A stretch of DNA of 64,000 bases, from positions 186,001 to 250,000 of the forward strand of contig NZ_FZQR01000002.1 in assembly GCF_900199455.1 (NCBI RefSeq), given 5' to 3'. Below, piece by piece: positions 36,567 through 45,672 of the stretch. Under the pieces are notes generated by a model. The model worked only from the letters and a program-made list of their open reading frames with translations. It was not told where the DNA came from and searched no databases. The position numbers were made by a program, and so were the translations under genes. This stretch comes from Mesorhizobium carmichaelinearum (GTDB lineage: Bacteria > Pseudomonadota > Alphaproteobacteria > Rhizobiales > Rhizobiaceae). Positions within the stretch are counted from its first letter, which is position 1; each line of letters begins with the position of its first letter.

Positions 36567-37184
36567 ATGAGTGACACAGAGTTAACAACCAGTGACTTTA
36601 CCGAAGCGGCCGAGCCGTTTCGCCTCTTTGCCGCATGGCTTGACGACGCCACCAAGAGCGAAATCAACGACGCCAATGGCGTGGCACTGGCGACCGTCGA
36701 TGCCGAAGGCATGCCGGATGTGCGGATGGTGCTGCTGAAGGGGTTCGATGAAGGCGGCTTTGTTTTCTACACGAATTTCGAAAGCGCGAAGGGCCAGGAG
36801 ATTCTTGGCAGCATGAAGGCGGCGATGTGTTTCCACTGGAAATCGCTGCGCCGCCAGGTGCGCATCCGCGGTCCGGTGGAGATCGTCAGCGACGCCGAAG
36901 CCGACGCCTATTATGCGACACGGCCGCGCGGCAGCCGCATTGGCGCCTGGGCGTCGAAACAATCCCGGCCGCTGGAAAGCCGCTTCGCGCTGGAAAAGGC
37001 GGTCGCCGAATACACAGCGCGTTACGCCATCGGCGAGATCCCGCGGCCCAAACACTGGTCGGGTTTCCGCATCGTGCCGAAGACGATCGAGTTCTGGCAC
37101 GACAGGCCGTTCCGGCTGCATGACCGGGTGGTCTTTTCCCGCAACGTCAAAGGCGGCTGGGACAAGACACGGCTTTATCCCTGA
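36567..37184 (+). CDS. pdxH: Pyridoxamine 5'-phosphate oxidase
   Basis: A 205-residue FMN enzyme that oxidises pyridoxamine or pyridoxine phosphate to PLP. Motifs include '[20 protein letters not shown]', '[19 protein letters not shown]', '[16 protein letters not shown]' and the C-terminal '[20 protein letters not shown]' with the invariant terminal 'RLYP'. The ATG at 36567 is chosen over a TTG 12 nt upstream. It diverges from the lipoprotein gene. Confidence 0.96.
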   Translation: MSDTELTTSDFTEAAEPFRLFAAWLDDATKSEINDANGVALATVDAEGMPDVRMVLLKGFDEGGFVFYTNFESAKGQEILGSMKAAMCFHWKSLRRQVRIRGPVEIVSDAEADAYYATRPRGSRIGAWASKQSRPLESRFALEKAVAEYTARYAIGEIPRPKHWSGFRIVPKTIEFWHDRPFRLHDRVVFSRNVKGGWDKTRLYP

Positions 37185-37207
37185 CAAGTCGGCGCTTCAC
37201 CCCACCC

Positions 37208-37242
37208 GGCCCTGCGGGCCGACCTCCCCATCGAGGGGAGGT
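37208..37242. terminator. Palindromic hairpins between convergent pdxH and enoyl-CoA hydratase
   Basis: Two adjacent perfect hairpins: GGCCCTGCGGGCC (37208-37220) and an 8-bp stem ACCTCCCC/GGGGAGGT (37222-37242). They belong to the family of GC-rich rhizobial repeats and lie between converging genes, so they may stop transcription from both sides. Confidence 0.6.
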
Positions 37243-37253
37243 GGGGGGCCAAG

Positions 37254-38003
37254 CTACTTCTTCCTGGTCATGAACGCGGTGAGCGCCGCGCGCGCCTCGT
37301 CCGATTTCAGCCGCTCGCGGAAATGCGCGCTTTCCTCGCCAATGCGGGCGAGGAGGTGGTCGCGCGAGCCACGCATGAGGTCGCGCGCGATCTTCAGCGC
37401 CTGCGGCGGCTTGGTGGCAATCTGGCCAGCGGCCGCCAGCACCGAGGCTTCCAGCGCGCCCTCCTCGACCACTTCGTAGATCAGCCCAGCGGCCTTGGCG
37501 CGTTCGGCGGAAAAGCCCTCGCCAAGACCAAGCAAGGCGAAAGCACCTTGCTGGCCCAGGATGCGCGGCGCCAGCAGGCTCGATCCCGCTTCGGGCACCA
37601 GGCCGAGGTCAACGAAAGGCGTCCTGAAGACGGTGCGCGGCGTGGCGAAGGTCAGGTCGCAATGCAGGTTGATCGTCGTGCCGATGCCGACCGCGATGCC
37701 GTCGACGCCGGACACGATGGGTTTTTCGACCCTCGCCAGCGCCATCAAGAAATCCCAGACTTCCGTGCCGCCATCGCCGCCGGTGGCGACAACCATGAAA
37801 TCGGCAAGGTCGTTGCCGGAGGAGAAGGCGCCGGGCACGCCGAGGAAGACGTGGACGCGGATTGCCGGATCGGCGTCGCCTTCGGCCAGGGTTTGGGACA
37901 TTTTCGCGTACATGGCGCGCGTCAGCGCGTTCTTCTTGTCCGGGCGGTTCATGCGGATGATCTGGATGGCGCCCTGGCGCTCGACGAGGATATGGTCTGT
38001 CAC
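37254..38003 (-). CDS. Enoyl-CoA hydratase/isomerase family protein
   Basis: A 249-residue crotonase-fold protein. The oxyanion-hole region reads 'VPGAFSSGNDLADF' and the second loop 'GVDGIAVGIGTTINLHCDLT'. The catalytic Glu positions of true hydratases are only partly kept ('FVDLGLVPEAGSSLLAPRIL' retains one Glu), so isomerase or other activity is possible. It starts 31 nt after the acyl-CoA dehydrogenase, so the two probably act in one beta-oxidation-type pathway. Confidence 0.9.
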   Translation of the reverse strand: MTDHILVERQGAIQIIRMNRPDKKNALTRAMYAKMSQTLAEGDADPAIRVHVFLGVPGAFSSGNDLADFMVVATGGDGGTEVWDFLMALARVEKPIVSGVDGIAVGIGTTINLHCDLTFATPRTVFRTPFVDLGLVPEAGSSLLAPRILGQQGAFALLGLGEGFSAERAKAAGLIYEVVEEGALEASVLAAAGQIATKPPQALKIARDLMRGSRDHLLARIGEESAHFRERLKSDEARAALTAFMTRKK

Positions 38004-38034
38004 GGTCTTTTTCCCTGGTGAGCGCTGTAAGAAT

Positions 38035-39804
38035 TCAGCCTGATATCAGCGACTTGCCGGCGGCAGCGAGGCTCTCCGCGCCGTCGATGACGCGTTCCTT
38101 CAAGGTGCGTGCCTCGCCAAGCAGGTTCTCGGCGAAGAAGCGGCAAAGGGCGATGCGGCCCTGGTCAGCCAGCGCGCCTCGCGCCAGATAGGCTCCGCCG
38201 GCGGCAAGCGAGATCAGCCGCAGATACGGCGTCGCACCCGCCAGCGCCTCTTCCATCCGGCCGTCGGCCGACAGTTTCTGCAGGAAACGCGTCGCTTGCG
38301 TCAAATCGGCAAGCGCTGCGTCGAGCGCATCGGCGGTGCGGCCAAAACCTTGCAGGTTGGAGGTGCGCACGGCGTTGGCGACGGCAGCCAATTCGCCGAT
38401 GAAGCCATGCACATGTTTGCCGTCGCCGAGCGGCAGCTTGCGGGTGACCAGGTCGATCGCCTGGATGCCGTTGGTGCCCTCGTAGATCGGCGCGATGCGA
38501 GCGTCGCGGTAGAAGGCCGCAGCGCCAGTCTCCTCGATGAAGCCCATGCCGCCATGCACCTGGACCCCCAGAGAGGCGACGTCGACGCCGACATCGGTCG
38601 AAAATGCCTTGGCCAGCGGTGTCAAAAGATTGGCGCGGTCGCGCCAATGCGCTGCCTGATCACCCTCCGAGACCCGTGCCATGTCGATGGCGTGGGCGCA
38701 GGAATAGCTGATCGCCCGCGCCGTCTGCGTCAGCGCCTTCATGGTGAGCAGATTGCGCTGCACGTCGGGGTGATGGACGATCGGCGCCATGCCGGCGCCG
38801 GCGTAACTCGCCGCCTTGCCCTGGCGCCGCTCATTGGCGTAGGCGATTGCTTTCTGGGTGGCGGCTTCCGCGACCGCGACACCCTGCATGCCGACGCAAA
38901 GCCGCGCATTATTCATCATGGTGAACATGCAGGCGAGGCCCTTGTTCTCCTCGCCGATCAGCCAGCCGATGGCGCCGGGCCTGGTGCCCAGGAAACCGTC
39001 GCCATAGATCATGGTGCAGGTCGGCGAGGCATGGATGCCTAGCTTGTGCTCGAGGCCGGAACAGAAGACATCGTTGCGGGCGCCGAGCGAGCCATCGTCG
39101 TTGACGAAGAACTTCGGCACCAGGAACAGCGAAATGCCGCGTGTGCCGGCGGGAGCATCCGGCAGCCGCGCCAGCACCAGATGGATGATGTTGTCGGTGA
39201 AATCGTGCTCGCCATAGGTGATGAAGATCTTCTGGCCGAAAATGCGGTAAGTGCCGTCGCCGGCGGGCTCGGCGCGGCTGCGCAAGGCGGCGAGATCGGA
39301 CCCGGCCTGCGGCTCGGTCAGGTTCATCGTGCCCATCCATTCGCCCGAGACGAGCTTGGCGAGATACTTGGCCTTGAGCGCTTCGGAGGCGTGCTTGTCG
39401 AGCGCTTCGACCGCGCCCATGGTCAGCGTCGGGCCGATGCCGAAGGCCATGGCGGCCGAGTTCCACATTTCGAGCGCGGCGACACCGAGCATGGTCGGCA
39501 GCGCCTGGCCGCCATACTCTTCCGGCCCGGACAGCGCGTTCCAGCCGCCATCGATCCAGCGGCGATAGAGGTCTTTCCAGCCAGGTGGCGTGGTGACGGC
39601 GGCGTCTTTCAACACGGTACCGTGCTCGTCACCGATCTTGTAGAGCGGCGCCACCTCCTCGGTGGCGAAACGGCCGGCCTCGCCAAGGACAGCATCGACC
39701 AGATCCTCGCCTAGATCGCCGAAGGTGCCGGCATCGAGAGCGGATTTCATGCCGGCAACGTGCTTCAGCGTGAATGCGATATCCTCGACCGGTGCCCGAT
39801 ACAT
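38035..39804 (-). CDS. Acyl-CoA dehydrogenase (large, DmdC-like form)
   Basis: A 589-residue flavoprotein, longer than classic 380-residue acyl-CoA dehydrogenases because of an extra N-terminal segment (MYRAPVEDIAFTLKHVAGMK) and a C-terminal extension. Core motifs are 'MGTMNLTEPQAGSDLAALRS', 'KIFITYGEHDFTDNI', 'GVQVHGGMGFIEETGAAAFY' and 'RIAPIYEGTNGIQAIDLV', the last holding the catalytic Glu. This subgroup includes 3-methylmercaptopropionyl-CoA dehydrogenase, but the substrate here cannot be fixed. A LiuR-like palindrome lies 93 nt upstream. Confidence 0.93.
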   Translation of the reverse strand: MYRAPVEDIAFTLKHVAGMKSALDAGTFGDLGEDLVDAVLGEAGRFATEEVAPLYKIGDEHGTVLKDAAVTTPPGWKDLYRRWIDGGWNALSGPEEYGGQALPTMLGVAALEMWNSAAMAFGIGPTLTMGAVEALDKHASEALKAKYLAKLVSGEWMGTMNLTEPQAGSDLAALRSRAEPAGDGTYRIFGQKIFITYGEHDFTDNIIHLVLARLPDAPAGTRGISLFLVPKFFVNDDGSLGARNDVFCSGLEHKLGIHASPTCTMIYGDGFLGTRPGAIGWLIGEENKGLACMFTMMNNARLCVGMQGVAVAEAATQKAIAYANERRQGKAASYAGAGMAPIVHHPDVQRNLLTMKALTQTARAISYSCAHAIDMARVSEGDQAAHWRDRANLLTPLAKAFSTDVGVDVASLGVQVHGGMGFIEETGAAAFYRDARIAPIYEGTNGIQAIDLVTRKLPLGDGKHVHGFIGELAAVANAVRTSNLQGFGRTADALDAALADLTQATRFLQKLSADGRMEEALAGATPYLRLISLAAGGAYLARGALADQGRIALCRFFAENLLGEARTLKERVIDGAESLAAAGKSLISG

Positions 39805-39896
39805 GCCGCTCGATCCTCCTGATGCATCGGCCTCGCCGACCCTAGAGCCGGAGCTGCCGCAAAACCATCCGCCTTTGGGCGGTCTCCCATCTTCTT

Positions 39897-39912
39897 TTTA
39901 CGTAAACGTCAA
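39897..39912 (-). promoter_or_regulatory. Candidate LiuR-type (MerR family) operator
   Basis: TTTACGTAAACGTCAA is close to the LiuR consensus known from comparative studies of branched-chain and fatty-acid catabolic genes in proteobacteria. It stands 93 nt upstream of the acyl-CoA dehydrogenase start, in an otherwise plain intergenic region. No merR-like gene is in the window. Confidence 0.5.
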
Positions 39913-40018
39913 ATTTTGTCACGCGGATTTTGCAATCGCGCCGGCCTGTATTAAATTCGAACGACGCCGCATCAAGTCGACCGGCGACAGACCAGAACCA
40001 GCCGACCGGAACCAGCCC

Positions 40019-40255
40019 ATGCTCGCCAGACCCGACGCCTATCGCTGCATCGAATGCGGCTTGCCTTACCGAGCAACGGGGTTCTGGCATCATGGCGGCC
40101 AGCTGGAACACGGCGCCGCCTACTGGTCGGATCGCGGCATATTGTGCTCGCCGCAATGTTCGCTCGCCCACCACCGCAAGCGCGCCGCCGAAGGCACGCT
40201 GCAGCAAGAGCCCGCGCCGGATCCGTTTGAGTTTCAGCCGTTCAGCCGGCGGTGA
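40019..40255 (+). CDS. Small cysteine-rich (zinc-binding) protein
   Basis: A 78-residue protein, MLARPDAYRCIECGLPYRAT..., with 'CIECG' and 'CSPQCSLAHH', consistent with one zinc site. I do not recognise the family. It is the first of several plus-strand genes and lies just before the toxin-antitoxin promoter. The ribosome site is weak, so the start and the gene itself are less certain than the neighbours. Confidence 0.6.
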   Translation: MLARPDAYRCIECGLPYRATGFWHHGGQLEHGAAYWSDRGILCSPQCSLAHHRKRAAEGTLQQEPAPDPFEFQPFSRR

Positions 40256-40267
40256 GCGCGGCGCTTG

Positions 40268-40294
40268 ATATGTACGGGCAAAGACCGTACATAT
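40268..40294 (+). promoter_or_regulatory. Palindromic operator of the toxin-antitoxin pair
   Basis: A perfect 10-bp inverted repeat (ATATGTACGG, 7-nt spacer, CCGTACATAT) lies 19 nt before the antitoxin ATG. Ribbon-helix-helix antitoxins of the DUF1778 type bind such sites together with their toxin to repress their own operon. Confidence 0.88.
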
Positions 40295-40313
40295 TGCGCT
40301 AGAGGTGATAGCG

Positions 40314-40601
40314 ATGCCAAACCAACAGACCCGTACCGCCCGTCTCGAAGCTCGGATCTCACCGGATATGCTGAGCGTGGTGAAACGTGCCGCCGAAATC
40401 CAGGGCCGCAGCGTCAGCGACTTCGTGGTCTCCGCAGCGCAGGAAGCTGCACAACGCACCATTGAGGAAACCGCTATCATCCGCCTTTCCATCGAGGATC
40501 AGCGCGCTCTGGTAGAGGCCATTCTCAATCCGCCCGAACCCAATGAAGCGCTGCGCAAAGCCGCCGACGCCTACAAGCGACTTGTCACCGAATCCCGGTG
40601 A
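40314..40601 (+). CDS. tacA: DUF1778 (TacA-type) antitoxin
   Basis: A 95-residue protein with a ribbon-helix-helix DNA-binding N-terminus ('RTARLEARISPDMLSVVKRA') and the typical 'GRSVSDFVVSAAQEAAQRTI'. The C-terminal half ('LVEAILNPPEPNEALRKAAD') would wrap around the toxin. AGAGG sits 8 nt before the ATG at 40314. It overlaps the toxin start by 4 nt (GTGA). Confidence 0.92.
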   Translation: MPNQQTRTARLEARISPDMLSVVKRAAEIQGRSVSDFVVSAAQEAAQRTIEETAIIRLSIEDQRALVEAILNPPEPNEALRKAADAYKRLVTESR

Positions 40602-41101
40602 GTCTCGACCTGATCATCGAGCCGCTGGGCGGGTCGCATGATCGTAAGGCATTCAGCTGTGGCGTGGTGGCACTCGACCATTATCTGCGCGAGCAGGCGA
40701 GCCAGGACGTCAAACGCCGAATCAGCAACTGCTTCGTCGCTGCAGACCGTAATGTCGATCTGATTGCCGGATATTACACTCTTGCAGCATCGAGTGTGCC
40801 CATCGCTTCTCTGCCGGACGACCTGACAAAACGCCTACCGCGCTATCCAGTTCTGCCCGCCATATTGATCGGGAGGTTGGCGGTCGATACCCGATATCAA
40901 GGACTACGAGTTGGATCGATACTTGTCGTGGATGCGCTTCGGCGCTGCGCCCAAGCTGCTCCCGCCTCCTTCGCACTGATCGTCGACGCTAAGGACGACA
41001 AGGCTGCCGCTTTTTATCGCAAGCATGGTTTCACGCCATTTCAAGGCCGCCCGTTGTCGATGTTCCTGTCAGTAGCAACGGCATTGAAGCTGTTCGGCTG
41101 A
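40598..41101 (+). CDS. tacT: GNAT toxin (TacT-type)
   Basis: A 167-residue acetyltransferase of the toxin class that acetylates charged tRNAs. The acetyl-CoA loop is 'RYQGLRVGSILVVDALRR', and the proposed catalytic Tyr is Y140 in 'AAFYRKHGFTPF'. A GTG start overlaps the antitoxin stop. Both catalytic and cofactor regions are intact, so the toxin should be active when the antitoxin is lost. Confidence 0.92.
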   Translation: MSLDLIIEPLGGSHDRKAFSCGVVALDHYLREQASQDVKRRISNCFVAADRNVDLIAGYYTLAASSVPIASLPDDLTKRLPRYPVLPAILIGRLAVDTRYQGLRVGSILVVDALRRCAQAAPASFALIVDAKDDKAAAFYRKHGFTPFQGRPLSMFLSVATALKLFG

Positions 41102-41172
41102 CGCATTGCCTCGAAGCATTTCCTTAACCATACCGGTTCACCATCGGTGTTTGATCAACGGGGACCCCCTGT

Positions 41173-42336
41173 TTGAAAACGCCGGCGCATCTTCTTCGCC
41201 GCTCAGCGATCGCTCTCGCGGCGATGATGGCGCTGATATCGGCGGCCAAGGCCTCGGACTTTTCCGAGCCGTGGAAGAGTGCCGACCGCGCTTTGGTCGT
41301 CGACGCCTACGAATACAATTCCATCGACTGGGCGCAGCTTGCCACCGACAAGCGCATCGTCGCCTTCATCAACAAGGCTTCCGACGGCATGCCGCCGCCC
41401 TATTTCTGTTTCGGCAGCGACACCGACGTGAAGCTCTGCAAAGCGTTGTGGAAGCGCCATGCGGTGACGCGCGAACTGTTCCAGACGCGCCGGGTCGTGG
41501 CCAAGGCACTCGGCCTGAAATGGGGCGCCTATCATCTCGCTCGTCCCGGCAATCCGGTAGAGCAGGCCAACAATTTTCTCGACTTCGCCGACCCCGCGCC
41601 GGACGATCTCATGGTTCTCGACATCGAGGGCATCGATCCCTTGCAATGGATGTCGCTCGACGATGCCGAGGAGTTCGTGCGCCAGGTGCATCGGCGCGTC
41701 GGCCGCTTCCCGGTGCTCTACACCAACGGCAAGACCGCCCAGTATATCGCCGACAACCGCTACAAATACCGGCTCCTGTCGCGGCTACCGCTTTGGTACG
41801 CACGCTACAAGCCTGACATCGACGTGCATTTTCCGATGGGCAACTGGCGGAGCTACGCACTCTGGCAATTCTCGGCGCAGGCCAATTGCGGCCGTTTCCG
41901 TTGCCCCTACAGGGTTGCCGGCACGCCTAACGATATCGACGTCAACGTCGCGCCGACGGATGCCGCCACACTGCGCCAGCAATGGCCCTTTGGCGGGCTG
42001 ATCGATGTGCCATCCGACTATCTTGCCAGCGTGCCGGTGCCGCTGTCACGCGAGGCAGCGCTCGCCGGCAAGACCACCCTCATCTATGCCGATGTGGCAA
42101 CGCCGCCGACCTTCGAGGAAATGGTCGCGGTGCTCGGCTCGCGCTGGTCCAAATTCCGCGACGGGTTCCGTATGCCTGTGGTGAAGACGGTGCCGCGCAG
42201 GCCGGGCTTCGGCATCGTGCAATATGTCGCCTGGAAGCGGACCGGGCAACGCTCGCCCGAGCAGTTGGACGCCGCCTTCGCCGCTGCCGACCCCGTCAGC
42301 ACCGGCTCGACCGAAATCGATCGCGGTCAGCCGTAA
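41173..42336 (+). CDS. Secreted GH25-like (lysozyme fold) protein
   Basis: A 387-residue protein with a signal peptide (cleavage near 'AAKASDF') and a GH25 muramidase-like barrel: D44 in 'VVDAYEYNSIDW', the catalytic pair D150/E152 in 'LMVLDIEGIDP' and 'YALWQFSAQANC' near the end of the domain. A C-terminal extension of about 110 residues is of unknown role. It probably cleaves or binds peptidoglycan. A TTG at 41173 with GGGGA upstream is the only start that includes the full signal peptide. Confidence 0.85.
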   Translation: MKTPAHLLRRSAIALAAMMALISAAKASDFSEPWKSADRALVVDAYEYNSIDWAQLATDKRIVAFINKASDGMPPPYFCFGSDTDVKLCKALWKRHAVTRELFQTRRVVAKALGLKWGAYHLARPGNPVEQANNFLDFADPAPDDLMVLDIEGIDPLQWMSLDDAEEFVRQVHRRVGRFPVLYTNGKTAQYIADNRYKYRLLSRLPLWYARYKPDIDVHFPMGNWRSYALWQFSAQANCGRFRCPYRVAGTPNDIDVNVAPTDAATLRQQWPFGGLIDVPSDYLASVPVPLSREAALAGKTTLIYADVATPPTFEEMVAVLGSRWSKFRDGFRMPVVKTVPRRPGFGIVQYVAWKRTGQRSPEQLDAAFAAADPVSTGSTEIDRGQP

Positions 42337-42353
42337 GCCGCCGTTCCAAAATC

Positions 42354-43631
42354 TCAGCTCGCCCGCTCGCGCGCCACAGCCTGCCAGCCGATGTCGCGGC
42401 GGCAGAATCCGTCCGGCCAATCGATCCGGTCGAGCGCGGCATAAGCCCGCTTCTGCGCCTCGCCGACCGTGGCGCCGGTCGCGGTGACATTGAGGACACG
42501 GCCGCCATTGGCGACCAGCGCGCCGCCATTGATGGCGGTGCCGGCGTGGAAGATCTGGACGCCTTCGCCCGCCGCGTCCTCGACGCCGCGGATGACCGAA
42601 CCCTTTTCCGGCGTGCCGGGATAGCCCCGCGCCGCCATCACCACGGTGAGCGCCGCCTCGTCGCGCCAGCGTATGGACGTGTGCGCCAGCTGACCGTCCA
42701 CTGCTGCATTGAGCAGCACCAGCAGATCGTCCTTCAGCCGCATCATCAGCACCTGGCACTCGGGATCGCCGAAGCGGGTGTTGTATTCGATCAGCTTCGG
42801 CCCCTTGTCCGTGATCATCAGCCCGGCGAAGAGAATGCCGGCGAAGGGCGCGCCAAGTTCGGCCATGCCGCGCATGGTCGGCTCGATGATTTCGCGCATG
42901 GTGCGCTCGATCATTTCCGGCGTCATCACCGGCGCGGGCGAATAGGCGCCCATGCCGCCGGTGTTGGGGCCGGTGTCACCGTCGCCGACACGCTTGTGGT
43001 CCTGCGCCGTGCCGAAGGGAAGTGCTGTCGTGCCGTCGCAGAGGCAGAAGAAACTCGCCTCCTCGCCGGTCATGAATTCCTCGACCACCACTTCCGCGCC
43101 GGCGGCACCAAAGGACCCTTCAAAACAGGCGTCGAGGGCCGCCTGCGCCTCGTCCAGCGTCATGGCGACGGTGACGCCCTTGCCGGCGGCGAGCCCATCG
43201 GCCTTGATGACAATCGGCGCTCCCGTCCTTTCGACATAGGCCTTGGCGGAGGCCAGGTCACCGAAACGGCCATAGGCGGCGGTCGGGATGTCGTATCGGG
43301 CACAGAGGTCCTTGGTGAAACCCTTAGAACCTTCCAGCCGCGCGGCGGCCTTCGAAGGGCCGAAGACTCGGATGTCTTCGGCACGCAGATCATCCGCGAT
43401 GCCGGCGACCAGTGGCCCTTCCGGACCGACGACCACGAGGTCGATCTTTTTCTCCCGGCAGAAGGTGGCAACGGCAGCGTGATCGATGATGTCGAGCTTC
43501 ACCAGTTCTGCCTCGGCGGCAATGCCAGGATTGCCTGGGGCCGCGTAGAGCTTGGTCAGCAGCGGTGAGGCGGCAAGCTTCCAGGCAAGCGCATGTTCGC
43601 GGCCGCCGGAGCCCAGAAGAAGAACGTTCAT
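42354..43631 (-). CDS. purD: Phosphoribosylamine-glycine ligase
   Basis: A 425-residue ATP-grasp enzyme of purine synthesis that joins glycine to phosphoribosylamine. Visible are '[15 protein letters not shown]' at the N-terminus, the ATP-grasp '[20 protein letters not shown]', '[11 protein letters not shown]'-like region and '[17 protein letters not shown]'. AGAGGTGG precedes the ATG at 43631; six in-frame codons further upstream were discarded. It is convergent with the GH25 gene. Confidence 0.97.
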   Translation of the reverse strand: MNVLLLGSGGREHALAWKLAASPLLTKLYAAPGNPGIAAEAELVKLDIIDHAAVATFCREKKIDLVVVGPEGPLVAGIADDLRAEDIRVFGPSKAAARLEGSKGFTKDLCARYDIPTAAYGRFGDLASAKAYVERTGAPIVIKADGLAAGKGVTVAMTLDEAQAALDACFEGSFGAAGAEVVVEEFMTGEEASFFCLCDGTTALPFGTAQDHKRVGDGDTGPNTGGMGAYSPAPVMTPEMIERTMREIIEPTMRGMAELGAPFAGILFAGLMITDKGPKLIEYNTRFGDPECQVLMMRLKDDLLVLLNAAVDGQLAHTSIRWRDEAALTVVMAARGYPGTPEKGSVIRGVEDAAGEGVQIFHAGTAINGGALVANGGRVLNVTATGATVGEAQKRAYAALDRIDWPDGFCRRDIGWQAVARERAS

Positions 43632-43786
43632 GGCCACCTCTTGATGCAAACCCTGGAGAGCACCCGCTATTGCTCTCCGGGCGACGGGTCAAGGCATCAG
43701 GGTGTTTTGATCGAAATTGCGCACGGGAACGTTATCCCAGCCGAAAATCGGCGACGGTCATCGCCGCCGATTTTCTGGCAATTCGA

Positions 43787-44608
43787 TTAGGCGGGGAAAA
43801 CGACCGGGAACCAGTCCTCGCGCAATTTCTGGCCCGGCCGCATGCCATGGCCATGATAGGGTGGCGAGGTGCGGCCCGGCCGCTCGACATAATGGGCATC
43901 GTCGCCGACCCAGCGCAGCGACAGCGCCCGGCGCCGTGCCGCGGTCAGATTGCCGCGCGCACCATGCGCGGTCCTGAAGTCGAACAGGATGGCGTCGCCC
44001 GGCTCCATCTCCCATTCGAGCACCTTCAACGACGGATCGTTGTCGGGATCCGGCACCGGCAGATAGTCGCCCTCGCCAGCATAGAAATTGCCGTCGTCGA
44101 GCCAGCGCACCGGCAGGATCATCTTGTCCCATTTGTGCGAGCCGGCGATCAGCCGCAGTGTCGCCTCCTTCACCGGGTCGATGGGGATCCAGAAGCTGAC
44201 TGTCTGCTGGCCATCGACGAAGTAATAGGGAATGTCCTGATGCCAGGGCGTCGGCTTCTGCGTGCCCGGCTCCTTGACCAGAACATGATCGTGAAAGAAC
44301 TGCGCGGTGCGCGATTGCATCACCGCCGCCGCGAGTTCGGCGGCCGGCGACTTCCGCACCACCTCGACGAATTCAGGAATGCGCTCCCAGTTGCAGTAAT
44401 CGTCGAAGAAACTGCCCTTGCCATTGGCGATGTCGGACGCCGTGGCGCTGCGGTTTTCAATGTTGCGCTCGATGCCGGCGGCGATCGTGTCGACCCAGCC
44501 CCTGAAAGCGCCGCGGATGCAAACGGCGCCATCGCGCTGGTAGTCGGCGATTGTATCCGCGTCGATGATGTCGGTTTTGATTGCACGGGTAGCAGTCTGG
44601 GAAGCCAT
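43787..44608 (-). CDS. Phytanoyl-CoA dioxygenase (PhyH) family protein
   Basis: A 273-residue iron(II)/2-oxoglutarate oxygenase. The metal triad is visible as H123 and D125 ('PWHQDIPYYF') and H215 ('FRTAHGARGN'), with the 2-oxoglutarate Arg a little later. Related bacterial enzymes hydroxylate small metabolites; the substrate is unknown. It is divergent from a LysR regulator, 90 nt away, which probably controls it. Confidence 0.9.
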   Translation of the reverse strand: MASQTATRAIKTDIIDADTIADYQRDGAVCIRGAFRGWVDTIAAGIERNIENRSATASDIANGKGSFFDDYCNWERIPEFVEVVRKSPAAELAAAVMQSRTAQFFHDHVLVKEPGTQKPTPWHQDIPYYFVDGQQTVSFWIPIDPVKEATLRLIAGSHKWDKMILPVRWLDDGNFYAGEGDYLPVPDPDNDPSLKVLEWEMEPGDAILFDFRTAHGARGNLTAARRRALSLRWVGDDAHYVERPGRTSPPYHGHGMRPGQKLREDWFPVVFPA

Positions 44609-44698
44609 AGTGTCCTCCTTTCAGGATCGGGACGACTATCGCAATCCGCATTCATTCAGTAAAATAATAACTTATCATCTGACACATAGAACAAAACT

Positions 44699-45610
44699 AT
44701 GAGCCTGAGCCTCACGCAATTGCGTTATCTTGTTGCGGTCGCCCGCCACGGCAGCGTCACTGGCGCGGCCAGGGCGCTGAACATTTCGCAGCCCTCGATT
44801 TCGGTGGCGATCGACGCAATCGAAAAGGATTTCGGCCAGAAACTGTTCGTGCGCCAGCGTGGAAGCGGCGTTTCGCTGACCTCCTTCGGCCGCGTCGTCG
44901 TGGCCAAGGCTAAACAGGTTCTTGCCGAGACGGATGAACTGATGAGCCTGGGGGCGGGCAATTCAGCCGTCGGCGGCGAGCTGGTGCTTGGATGTTTCGA
45001 GGATCTGGCGCCCTATTTCGCGCCGGGTCTGATCCGGGCCTTCTCCGAGCGCCATCCAGACGTCGCTGTCATCGTTCGCGACGAGACGTTCGAGACGCTC
45101 AGGCGGCGTCTGGCGGACGCCGCCATCGATCTTGGCCTTAGCTACGATCTCGGCCTGCCGTCGCATTTCGCCCGCATCCTGCTGCACGAGCTGCGGCCAC
45201 ATGCGCTGTTGCCGGCTGGCCATGCGCTGGCGGACCGTCCCGAGGTCAGTCTGGCCGATCTGGCCGCCTATCCGCTGATCACGACGGACCAGCCGCAGAG
45301 CTGGCAGCACATGCTCGACCTGTTCCGCAGCCGCGGTCTCTCACCGGTGGCCGACAGGGCGACAAGTTCATTCGAACTCCAGCGCAGCATGGTGGCGAAC
45401 GGGTTTGGCGTCGCCGTCAGTTACACCCGGCCACATGGCGACCGCAGTTATGACGGGCTGCAGCTGATCTGCAAGCCGCTGTCGGATCCGCTGCCGATGC
45501 AGCGCATCATCCTCACCTATGACACGCATCAGCGCGTGTCGAACGCAGCGCTCGCATTCGTCGAGACGGCGAAAGACTGGTTTTCCACGCGCGACATCTT
45601 CACCTCTTGA
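44699..45610 (+). CDS. LysR-family transcriptional regulator
   Basis: A 303-residue LysR protein: winged helix-turn-helix at the N-terminus ('LTQLRYLVAVARHGSVTGAA', 'RALNISQPSISVAIDAIEKD') and a periplasmic-binding-like effector domain. It faces away from the PhyH oxygenase gene, the usual position for a LysR regulator and its target. The AT-rich 90-bp gap contains ATAATAACTTAT, a possible T-N11-A-type site. The effector is unknown. Confidence 0.93.
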   Translation: MSLSLTQLRYLVAVARHGSVTGAARALNISQPSISVAIDAIEKDFGQKLFVRQRGSGVSLTSFGRVVVAKAKQVLAETDELMSLGAGNSAVGGELVLGCFEDLAPYFAPGLIRAFSERHPDVAVIVRDETFETLRRRLADAAIDLGLSYDLGLPSHFARILLHELRPHALLPAGHALADRPEVSLADLAAYPLITTDQPQSWQHMLDLFRSRGLSPVADRATSSFELQRSMVANGFGVAVSYTRPHGDRSYDGLQLICKPLSDPLPMQRIILTYDTHQRVSNAALAFVETAKDWFSTRDIFTS

Positions 45611-45672
45611 GGGGTCGGCAGCAGCCCCGCATCCGCTTGCCGCTTGACGGTTTCCGCGGCTGCTGCCACTCC

